From Acanthosepion esculentum (taxonomy: Eukaryota; Mollusca; Cephalopoda; Sepiida; Sepiidae), in assembly GCA_964036315.1 (NCBI GenBank), contig OZ038498.1:6198278-6262277 (forward strand): DNA of 64,000 nucleotides, read 5' to 3'. Positions 54,576-64,000 of the stretch are shown here, piece by piece. A program made the translations under genes and the position numbers. A model generated the notes under the pieces. It was not told where the DNA came from and ran no database searches. It worked only from the letters and a program-made list of their open reading frames with translations. How positions within the stretch are numbered: position 1 is the first letter of the stretch; every line of letters begins with the position of its first letter.

Positions 54576-54890
54576 TCCTGGGTACGACGTTAAACTGCAT
54601 CCAACAGCAAGACCTCTGATCAGGAGGCTTTGAGGAAGCGTGGAACCACCTCTTAATTGCTGGTGTTCCCAGGTCCACCCTGACCTGGGGTGGTAGCACG
54701 TGTTGGGGTCCCAGCTATGGGAAAATGCTGAACTTCCAGGTCTTTTCTAGCACATTGAAACAATGATGTTGCCAACTACACTTTTTTGAAACAATGATGT
54801 TGCCAGCTATACGTTTTTGATATATTTAGTAAATACTGGATCTGACATTAAATAACCCATAGTGGTTGATATGCCATAAAACCCCAAACA
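54576..54890 (+). mobile_element. Dispersed repeat family B with tandem tail
   Basis: Contains GTACGACGTTAAACTGCATC, GAGGCTTTGAGGAAGCGTGG, GACCTGGGGTGGTAGCACG and CTTCCAGGTCTTTTCTAGC, then two copies of the 30-bp unit (54756-54827) and the tail GTTGATATGCCATAAAA. This is the most complete copy in the window and shows that the tandem unit and tail belong to one element. Confidence 0.65.
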
Positions 54891-54899
54891 AACAAACAA

Positions 54900-57800
54900 A
54901 AACCAATTGTACAGCTTTAAGCAAAAATATAAAGTCACTTGATAACTAAGATTTCTTCAAAATAAGACAGGGGTTGTTTGCATTTTATAGTCTAATTCTC
55001 CTAAAAATACTAAACAATATTAAAATGTATAGCTTATATGCAGATCAGAAGATAAATCGGTCAAAATATTATAAAAATTATTCTATTTATCAACTATTTT
55101 TTCCCATTGCCTAATTTCTTTTCATGGTATATCTTTTTCTATTCTTTTCATGGTATTTTATCTTGGTTGGTGTTTGTGCTTATTGTATCTTTTCTGCTAT
55201 CTCTTGGTAAATACCAATGCAACACTGTCAAACAAAGTGCTAGTAGTGATGGGCTTCATCCAAATTATTAGTTTGTTTGAATTACTGAGAAGAGTTGATC
55301 CCCCTGCGAATTGGGCTTTCACTTTGATGCAATCACAAATTTGGGTAATACTCTCAAAATTGTTTATTTAAATCAGATTTACTTGCATTATTTTAAACAT
55401 CTCTATAGAAAATAATTTTTATTTTTGAAGTTATGTGATTATGATGTTTGTATTCTTGTTTGTTATGGATAAATGATTTATCTAAGTTGTAGCACCAAAT
55501 TTTTTCTAACCAATTTAAACCTTGAGCATTTGCCTCTTCAAATGCTAACAAATAATACTTACCCATTTATTATCGTTGGTCTAATATAATATGAAGAAAG
55601 GTTTAAAAACCCCCTGTCCCATGAGTACTTTTTAATTGCTTACTGATTCTTCTTACATTCTTATGAGAAAAAGTTAAAAGGGATCTTTCTTGTGTTGTAT
55701 AAGCAATAGACTTGCCCACGCAGGCTATATAATCTGTGACTTATCCCCCCCCCATTTTGTTTAAAGCTAAGTACTTTTACATCTGTTGTGAGTTTTCTTT
55801 TCCTTATCACACTTTCTGTACTTGTATTAATAACTGTAAAGCATTGTAAGAAAGTATAACTGAATACAGAAATATCATAGGATAGGAGGAGATGGGTCTT
55901 TTTAAGATATTTTTGTAATCTTCAGGAGTTTTGAAATCTGAAAAATTGAACAAGCAAATGCTTTTGTGTATAAATTTATAAGTTTTATGGTGGATCATTG
56001 CACAAATAAATTTGTAGTATAAAAAATAAAATTTGTCTTTGATATTCATTTTAATAATGAAAAAGTTTTTGCTTCTCAAAAGCTTATTGGCCAGATATTT
56101 ACTTAAGCGATGAAACAACTGAGATCTTCTCTGTTGCTTTGGGAGGCAGAACGATTTCATATTGCCTTTAAATGAAATATAATTTGGATTATATTTTGAA
56201 AGATTTTACTGGCATCAATTTTCCAGCTTTTGCTGATAAACTTGCTTACCTATAACATAATGCCACATTTGAATTAATGTATATTCACTTGCTTTCATTG
56301 ACAATACAGTTTCTCTTTAATTTGATCAAATCATTTGAGAATAGAACATTTCTGAATAAGATAAACATTTTTATTACTAATGTTAAATACTTGACTAACT
56401 TCATGAAGAACCGTGGCTGAAAAGATATTAATGATTGGAATATGGACATTTGGTGTTCACTGAGGATTAAATAAAACCACAAATCTTATAAATATTGATA
56501 ATTATCCATTGTTGTTTTAAAGCCAACCAAAAACTTGTATCGTTTGAAAATGCTCAATAAACTTTTGGCTGATAATCCCTGGCTTTTAGATGAATTTCTG
56601 TCTAATCATTTAAATTGACAAGAAAACCTTATTTTTGTAAAGAACATTTACTAAAAAAATCTTTAATGGTTGAAACATCAAATTTTTTATTTTAACAGTT
56701 ACTAAGTTAATGAATTGCATGTGTTCATCAGTTTTCCAAGTGAACTTAATTGAAAACGTTTCTTGATGGTTTTAACACTGTGAACAGACTATAATTATAA
56801 TTTGTCCTGGAAGTTTTTCAAAAATACTAAAGTAATATATTACTTTATATTTAAATTTATATTTTTAAAAGGACTTCAAGTGGCAGACTGAATATTTTTT
56901 GCAATTATATATTTAGTCCTTTGGTTGCCTCATGATTTCTTAATAAAAACCACGCTGATTATTTAATGTTTTTCATTCTGGACAAGACTTAAGATTAAAT
57001 TAAAATTATTTGATTTAATTTTTTGAACATATTCTCTTTGATATTGTTGTAACCTAGAAAAGGGTTACTGAATGAGGAATTACCAAAACGGAAGTTGGAA
57101 ATGAAATGGTAATCTTTATAACATCAACAAAATACAACACTCGCCAGCAGAGTGAAGTGATAGACTATGTAGACAGCATATTACCCCCACTTACAATAGT
57201 GTCCAATTTATTTATGAGGATGGGGACATAGCCATTAGTGTTCACAGGTACATAGGTATATAACAGATATTTTGATGGTTTGTCAAATTCCTTTTAGAAC
57301 AACCTTTAAATATTTTTGTAGTGTTATTTGAATTTATAATAATTCCTTTAAAATCCTTGCAACTTATGCAGATTTCAAATGATTTCCATGCATAAATGAG
57401 TTATGAATTATTTTAAATATCAAATGCAGCGAGACTTCTTCTGCAAAGATTTTTTTGCATTGCTCTTAATGAGATCAACTGTTTCCTTTTGCAAAATGAG
57501 ATTCTAGAAAACTAACTCTTCAAATCTAGTTCCAATGCTTTAAACACAGAGCTATCTTTTATCAGTTTATTACTCTTCTTTATTTCAAGAGTATATTTTG
57601 ACTATTCCAACAAGTGAAGAATTTCCTCTGAATATTCGAAGAATAATGCTATAGTTATAACATATAAATTATATAAATTTTTACCTTGACTACAAGTTAT
57701 AATGTTAATCTGGTTTGTTTTTCTCTGCATAATGCAATATTACTGAGAATAATATTGTGCATTTGTAAGAACAAAGGTGGAGTAATTCATTGAAAAATTA

Positions 57801-57905
57801 TAGCTTAATATTTTTAGTTTGCATTACTGGTAATGGTAATATTAGCCGTTTCCCTATAAGGAAACATTTGGCATTCATTGACTGAGCAGCCAGTACTACT
57901 TTTGG
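54900..57905. other. Long AT-rich stretch without gene
   Basis: No coding motif or repeated element found apart from the block at 57048-57075 that echoes 12983-13010. A 117-codon minus-strand frame (55807-56160) has no recognised domain. Confidence 0.45.
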
Positions 57906-57909
57906 TTGA

Positions 57910-58390
57910 AATTTATAAAATATTTTTCTTAACAGTTTTTTTAAGAACAGGTTTCTCAAGTCCAGTGGATGTTATCACTCTTTCCATTATTAATGGGGGT
58001 TTCCTTCCTAGCCTTTTATTTGAAATAGTGTGGAATGTTAACATGTTGATTATGTCATTATTTTCTCTTTGAGTTACATGTGCTATCCATTTTAGTTGTT
58101 GCTGTTGTTGGTAGTCCTCAAGTGATGTGGCTTCTGTTATTTGGTACAGTTCTTTCTTTGTGATTATATAGCACCAGTCCACAGTGTGCTAAGAAGGATG
58201 ATCTTTGCCAAGACCCTCAGGCTTTACTCGCTCAAAGAATATTTTCACCATTGATCTTAGGAAGTGATTGTATACAGCCAACCATTTAGATATTTCTGAA
58301 TGGGACTGGCGCCATGCATGACATCCATATGAAAGTCTCGTTCTGACAAGATTATTTAAAACCATGACTCGAGTTTTCAGGTTAATATTT
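57910..58390 (-). pseudogene. LINE family 2 C-terminal fragment
   Basis: The minus strand reads VLNNLVRTRLSYGCHAWRQS (58310-58370), ISKWLAVYNHFLRSMVKIF, then after a stop DWCYIITKKELYQITEATS (58125-58180), QLKWIAHVTQRENNDIINML and GRKPPLIMERVI. Short basic C-termini of this kind, with a KWIAHV block, are usual in jockey-like LINEs. The same sequence is inverted and more decayed at 28140-28505. Confidence 0.75.
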
Positions 58391-58774
58391 TAGTTTTGTG
58401 GCAACTTTCAGTGTTGGGTGAAACTACCTCTTGCACAATTTCTTTTTCTCCTATATTTAATTTGCTATAATTGATCCTTATAGCTATTATGAACTATTAT
58501 AGTGAATGATATTAAGGCACCATCTATTTTATTACAAGTTTGGTGTTTTTCAGAAGTTAGGATTCTGTAGAAACATTTGATTCAAAGTCTGTGAATTAAT
58601 GTTGGTGAAATCTACTATTCTTCATTTTGGGCTTTAATTCATGGCTTTGACAATTGCAAAATTATTTCTGCAGTTGGTGTTTTTTGAGCTAATATAAAAT
58701 TTAGAAGTTTTAATGTTGATTTTCAATGTAGGCAGCACTACATAAGTTTACCTTCACGGCAGTCAGTATATTAA

Positions 58775-59547
58775 TCTCTATCTATAAAAGCCAGGATATG
58801 TGTGTGTGTGTAATGAATGGACGGCCGCAATTTTCGACGGATTTGCACCAAAATTTACATGCACATGCTCCAAGTTAGTAAAAAGGCCAAGACTGACTTT
58901 TCATTTCCCAACTCCCGTCGATAGTGGAAATAATCGATTTTTTTCATGCTTATACAGCAGTTTTCATGTAGTTTACGGCCATTTTCTAGTTGCCAGAGTG
59001 AGAGCCTATTGCTGGCTGCCACGAATAGGCAGGAAGATTCTATTGGCCAGTGTGAGAGCCAACTGCTGACTGACATGAATGTTAACTAGCATGCTAGCAT
59101 GCAAAAAAAATTGATAGCTGCATTCGTCACAAGTGGGAAAAATTTAAATCTGCATGGCACTTTACTCCAATTGGCTCATTCGCTTGCTTAAACTCAACGT
59201 TGATTCTGATTCCGCAGAACTGGGTTCGGTGTGAAAAAGTATTTGTTGTTAACATTCTTTTTTCATTCGGTTTTTCCAGTTATGAGTCCTTTTTTAAAGC
59301 TGATCGTTTTGTGTTCATTTTGTTTAGTTCTTTTTTCGTAACAGATTTAATGTTTAGTATAGAGCTTAAAAAAAATTCACAGTGTGAGATAGGCAAGAAG
59401 TAAGGCATGTAGCAACATCAGCACGGCAAAGGGCACTCCTTTAAAGGCAAGGAAGGGCAAAAATATTTTAAGTCAAGTGATAGCGATTGCTGTATGAGTC
59501 GTACGATTTTTGAATCAAGCACGGGCAACGCCGGGCCATGCTGCTAG
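58775..59547 (+). mobile_element. Non-autonomous Helitron (773 bp)
   Basis: The 5' end TCTCTATCTATAAAAGCC follows an A and is succeeded by a GT run and a GGACGG/GACGGATTTGCACC block. The 3' end has a GC-rich palindrome (ACGGGCAACGCCGGGCC) then ATGCTGCTAG and a flanking T. This is the full TC...hairpin...CTAG plan inserted between A and T. No Rep or helicase frame is present. It contains a short tandem of AGTGTGAGAGCC-like blocks near 58995-59055. Confidence 0.85.
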
Positions 59548-59549
59548 TA

Positions 59550-60249
59550 TATTCATAAAATCTGTGACATCTGCATTGGTTATCATATTCTATACTAAAT
59601 TTGTTTGAAAAATTTTCAGTATCCAAGGATAGCTACATATTTAAGTACCTTAGTATTATTACTAATTATTATTACTATTATTACCAAAAAGAATCTGTAA
59701 CTGAAAACTAAGTTGGAATATAGATTAATATGATCAGGAAAGCCATTTCATGATTGACATTTATGAGAGTCACCTTGTTGGTGATTTATATTAGTAGCAA
59801 CTGTTCTACTATCAATCAGCAATTCTTATAATATACTAAATTGGTGTATTTAGTTAAAGCTGTTTTCACTGATGAGTATTTGTTAATGAGAACTGATTTG
59901 GCAATGTCTGGTATTTTTGTATTATTAAGTTGGGATATAAATTTGTTCATCTACTGACCTTGTGTTTTATAAAAGGAAAGAACAAATATAGACACTTTTC
60001 TGGTATTATTCCAAAAGTGTTTTGACTTTGAGTGAGAGAAGAAAGTGAAATCTGAAGGGGGGTGAAAAAAGAATGAGGAAATGGAGGTGCCGGAGGAAAA
60101 AGAAAAAGATTGTGACTATAAGAGAGAGAAAGTGAAGAAGAAATATTAAGAAATTGAATAAAAGAAGTGAGATTGATTGGATTGGCTACCCAACCCAATC
60201 AACCGTTCTCTCTCAAAAATACATCATTTTCTTTTATTATATAAATAAC

Positions 60250-60288
<39 letters not shown>

Positions 60289-60665
60289 CAGATTGTGAGT
60301 GAAAGCAAGGAATGAAAAAAAAGAATAAATATTGATCTATTGTACTTTCAGAGTTAAATAAGTTATTTAGGTTTTAGAAACCGGTTATAGTTTATGGAGT
60401 TTTCTATTTTTATTGACAAGTGTATAGAAAACAAATTTGTCCTTTTGCCATGTAAGCCTTCAGGCAAGACAGATGTGTTTTTACTGACATTTAAAAAAAT
60501 AATGAATTATGGGAAGAAAGAAAGAAATGGATATCAAGAAGATATTTAAAAGATTTAAGAAGATGCTTCTCTGATTACTATGCTCTTAACCTTTTAACTG
60601 TTATCTTCCCATTATAGATGCTGTTATAATGAAATAATCAAGTTGAAGATCAGATTATTATTTAA
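59550..60665. other. Stretch without gene
   Basis: A (TA)n run at 60256-60287 and purine-rich sequence at 60035-60150. Nothing else seen. Confidence 0.45.
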
Positions 60666-60670
60666 AACCT

Positions 60671-60930
60671 TTATTTTTGGTAAAACCGACATGTAACCAG
60701 CAAAATGGGAGAGGATTGAATAGAGCCGTGATTTGTACGCGTTTGTGTGTCTGCCATTGTTCTAGTACTCTCCAGCCAAAACTCCCCCGATCGAGGCTGA
60801 TAACTCTGTACGGTTATCTCCCTTAGTTGGCTCTGCCATACCACTTCCCAACATATCTCCACAAACTGTGTCTCTTATTCTGTAACCCTCTACCTCGAGT
60901 GGCTCCCAGGCCTTGAACATCATTGCAAGA
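60671..60930 (-). repeat. Dispersed repeat, partly family D
   Basis: The segment 60840-60925 matches 53385-53470. Next to it the minus-strand frame reads YQPRSGEFWLESTRTMADTQ (60725-60795), unusually GC-rich for the region. I do not recognise it; a retroelement 5' region is possible. Confidence 0.45.
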
Positions 60931-60934
60931 AAAA

Positions 60935-61455
60935 AAAAAAATAAATAAAAATAAAAAAGGATTAGATGTTTAGCTAACTGAAGGTGACAAGCGAAAGTTT
61001 CGGAGGAGCTGGTTGGCAGAATCGAAGCAAAAGAGAAAGGGAGGCATTTGTAAGCAGGATAGAAATATATTTGGAGAGAGGGAAAGGAAATGAGTGAAAG
61101 AGAATTAAAAGAAGAAAAGAAGAAAGAAGAAATTCACAGGAGGATATGAAATGTCATAGTATGCACAATCTAAAGGTTAGCAATTAAAATTGCGAGAGGA
61201 GGAAAGTAAAAAGGTGTGGAGCGGGGGTGGAAGACATCCGAGGAAATAAAGAGAAAGAGAGCTAAAAATTGGCAGAAAACCATGGCAAAACTGATATGAA
61301 AGAAAAGAGAACACTATAATGAAAAGGAAATCTCAGAAAAATCTGATATCAAATAATAGAAAAGAAAGAACATAAAGCATTTAAAATAGAATCAAGAAAG
61401 GAAGAGAGTGATAAATAAGAGATAAAAAATGATTACCAATCTGTATAAAAAAGAG
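60935..61455. other. Purine-rich stretch without gene
   Basis: Long GA/AAG-rich sequence on the plus strand (61020-61440) with no repeat period. Confidence 0.5.
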
Positions 61456-61459
61456 GCAA

Positions 61460-61760
61460 AGTGTAATAGTGGCTTGGATTGAGGAATCAGAGAGCCGAGT
61501 TTGATTTGTTGAGTTCATTAAGTTCACTTATGTGCAAATACCCTTGGGAAAAGTATGAATTGATCTCTTCTCCCTCCAGCTACAGGTAAATAGCAGGACA
61601 GACTGGCTCCTATAACTTTAGGTGGTAACCAGTCTAAGAGAGGGAAAACCTCTGAATTCAAAATGGCCTGGAGAAGGTTGGGCCCATCAATCTATCTTGC
61701 CCAGGAAACATCACTGCTACTTCAGCTGCACTATATGTGATGTCCCTACAACCTGAATGG
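61460..61760 (+). mobile_element. tRNA-derived SINE, family A, longest copy
   Basis: A tRNA-like head (GTGGCTTGGATTGAGGAATC; B-box position GAGTTTGATTTG), body CCCTTGGGAAAAGTATGAAT, CTCCAGCTACAGGTAAATAG, then GTGGTAACCAGTCTAAGAG, CCTCTGAATTCAAAATGG and a GC-richer 3' segment. It shows the full length of family A and links the shorter copies. Confidence 0.7.
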
Positions 61761-61769
61761 TGATCATAA

Positions 61770-62660
61770 TGAAAAACAATTAAGAGGGTTATTGAAGAAA
61801 GCATAAGAAAAATATTAGATTTAAAAATTAAAGAATCAGAAGCTCAACTAATTATTTTGTAAGGAAAAGTTATAATGTCTCAATGATTGTCTAAGTTCTG
61901 ATTTGCTACATGATCCAAGTATGAAGGTGGAATTATTTACAAATGTCTCTTTTTTTCGCTTTGTTTTGCTTCTGCCAATCAGCTTCTATTTATTGTTTTA
62001 ACTTATCTTCCTTCCGTGCATTTGTAGATGCACTTGAATCACGGTAATCAGGCTCTTGCTAAATGGTTTTCTTCACAGCAATTACCTTTTCTTTCTTTTA
62101 AAAAAAATAACTTCCTTTTCTAGACTTCAGCCACTATTCCTATAGTGGCAGCCATTTCCAAACACTTTGAGAGAAAATATATTTACAAAATACAAATTCT
62201 TTCATGGTTTGGATCAAGCAGATACACAAAGTTAAACCCAGTTGCTTTGATTACTGCCAAGATAGGACATTTCAATGTCTTTTTGTGCCTTTTCTCCACT
62301 TGGTGCATTTGTGTGTACAATTTGAAGAAAATAAACTAAAATTAAAACTATATTTTTATTTAATCTTGCCTCTTTTTTAATAGTTTAACAATTGGCTGGG
62401 GGGTGATTTTACTGGGGTGATATTTTTGTCATGTTCTATTTTTCCTTCGTTTCTTTGTTGTTTGATATAAGCATAAATGTAAAGAAGGTCAAATATTTTG
62501 TGATTTAGCTCTGTAGTTAAAGCAATTAACTAGTCCTGATCAGGTCTTAGGTTTTATTTCTTATTCGGGAATATTTTTGACAACTACCATATTGGTGAAA
62601 AAACCCGAAGAAGAAAACTCAAGTTCAAGCAAAGAGGAAAAATGAAGTTATCCATCTTTA
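61770..62660. other. AT-rich stretch without gene
   Basis: A 64-codon frame at 62145-62339 follows a TTTTCTAGACTTCAG acceptor-like tract but has no motif or donor. Confidence 0.4.
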
Positions 62661-62667
62661 AAGGGAC

Positions 62668-63555
62668 ATTTTAGCTCTTTTATAATATTAGGATTAGCAT
62701 TTAAAGCTCTTTTATAATATTAGGATTAGCATTTAAAGCTCTTTTATAATATTAGGATTAGCATTTAAAGCTCTTTTATAATATTAGTATTAGCATTTAA
62801 AGCTCTTTTATAATATTAGGATTAGCATTTAAAGCTCTTTTATAATATTAGGATTAGCATTTAAAGCTCTTTTATAATATTAGGATTAGCATTTAAAGCT
62901 CTTTTATAATATTAGGATTAGCATTTAAAGCTCTTTTATAATATTAGGATTAGCATTTAAAGCTCTTTTATAATATTAGGATTAGCATTTAAAGCTCTTT
63001 TATAATATTAGGATTAGCATTTAAAGCTCTTTTATAATATTAGGATTAGCATTTAAAGCTCTTTTATAATATTAGGATTAGCATTTAAAGCTCTTTTATA
63101 ATATTAGGATTAGCATTTAAAGCTCTTTTATAATATTAGGATTAGCATTTAAAGCTCTTTTATAATATTAGGATTAGCATTTAAAGCTCTTTTATAATAT
63201 TAGGATTAGCATTTAAAGCTCTTTTATAATATTAGGATTAGCATTTAAAGCTCTTTTATAATATTAGGATTAGCATTTAAAGCTCTTATAATATTAGTAT
63301 TAGCATTTAAAACTCTTTTATAATATTAGTATTTGCATTTAAAGCTCTTTTATAATATTAGGATTAGCATTTAAAGCTCTTATAATATTAGTATTAGCAT
63401 TTAAACCTCTTTTATAATATTAGGATTAGCATTTAAAGCTCTTTTATAATATTAGGATTAGCATTTAAAGCTCTTTTATAATAGTATTAGCATTTAAAGC
63501 TCTTTTATAATATTAGGATTAGCATTTAAAGCTCTTATAATATTAGGATTAGCAT
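62668..63555. repeat. 32-bp tandem repeat, about 27 units
   Basis: The unit is AGCTCTTTTATAATATTAG plus GATTAGCATTTAA. Most units are identical; towards the right end several have GTATTAGC in place of GGATTAGC or lack three T. The greater variation at one edge is typical of tandem arrays. Confidence 0.97.
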
Positions 63556-63624
63556 GAAAACAAGTAAATTGAAGTGTCAACAAATTAAATATATATCTAT
63601 CTGATAATCTGTAGCTCCACTTAA

Positions 63625-64000
63625 TGCCTGAATAACAGTGACTATTTGGCAATCTGTGGAGTCTGTGATTGAAGCATTAGAAATATGGTTCTACAGAAGG
63701 ATGCTGAGGATTCCATGGACTGAACATGTGAGTAACGACAAAGTTTTAGAGAAAATTGAAACAAAAAGAAAACTTGTACCTAATATCAGGAAGAGACAGT
63801 TGAAGTTCCTAGGGTACATAATGAGAAAAGAGGGCTTGGAAAATCTGATACACACAGGACAGATAGAAGGCAAATGAGACAGGAAAACACTGTATAACAT
63901 AGTGAACTTGGAGGAACAGGACTTAAGAGAAGTAACAGACAATTTATTAAGAGCTACAATTACAGGAAGTTGTGGAGAGCCGTAATCGCCTACATTCTGA
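63625..64000 (+). pseudogene. LINE family 3, C-terminal end (runs off the window)
   Basis: Reads ALEIWFYRRMLRIPWTEHVS (63676-63735), RKRQLKFLGYIMRKEGLENL (63790-63850) and IEGK, then a stop where the family has K-R-D. Past this the frame continues as TLYNIVNLEEQDLREVTDNL and ends at the window edge with the codons for a WRAVIAYI-like block. It is closer to the intact protein than the copy at 38640. Confidence 0.85.

Noticed and set aside
62668..63555. Telomere-like TTAGGATTAGC blocks
   Set aside because: The period is 32 bp and the hexamer TTAGGG never occurs, so this is an ordinary satellite.

Overview
The window looks like AT-rich, repeat-dominated metazoan DNA, most likely from a cephalopod mollusc such as an octopus. 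The evidence is indirect: very many (TA)n and (CA)n tracts, decayed jockey/CR1-like LINEs, Penelope-like elements with a GIY-YIG domain, Helitrons, Tc1/mariner relics, and tRNA- and 5S-rRNA-headed SINEs. No long host open reading frame is visible. At best a few short candidate exons (51431-51472, 30845-30898, 29737-29754) hint that part of the window is intron. Nearly all open frames above 60 codons are either pieces of transposable elements or chance frames in simple repeats.

Layout. 1-10 kb: a deleted Tc1 element (979-1543), a fold-back element (2213-2494), a 26-bp satellite (4804-5274), a Tc1 transposase relic (6358-6760), palindromic elements (7835-8219) and a LINE 3' end (8680-9640). 10-22 kb: a 30-bp tandem array joined to a dispersed repeat, a tandem pair of SINEs, a 277-bp near-perfect palindrome (15296-15572), a tRNA-headed SINE carrying a hammerhead ribozyme (15660-15935), two Helitron copies, a mariner-like transposase relic and a Penelope 3' end. 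22-33 kb: an 82-bp palindromic satellite, an inverted-repeat element with a coding remnant (25299-25846), LINE relics, a 5S-like/tRNA-like SINE and a MITE. 33-43 kb: a complete composite 5S rRNA-tRNA SINE (33476-34007), more palindromes, a LINE whose 5' part is inverted (38640-40862), and a Penelope-like element with recognisable RT and GIY-YIG segments (40876-42330). 43-50 kb: the best-preserved LINE ORF (44172-45032), a pair of nearly identical 180-bp direct repeats, and several TA-flanked palindromes. 50-64 kb: mostly unique AT-rich sequence with a Helitron (58775-59547), LINE relics and a 32-bp satellite (62668-63555).

The main theme is hammerhead ribozymes (HHR). One site (15696-15742, minus) has all core bases and three complementary stems, and sits in a tRNA-headed SINE like the Sm-alpha elements of schistosomes. 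Other HHR-like cores occur in the fold-back elements at 2297-2338, 6150-6195, 7219-7257, 8140-8219, 15436-15477, 16103-16145, 35085-35115, 47148-47185 and 47720-47752. One such fold-back module directly precedes the Penelope RT at 41098. This suggests that many palindromes here are Penelope termini in inverted arrangement; that link is inference. All alignments were made by eye and no database search was possible.
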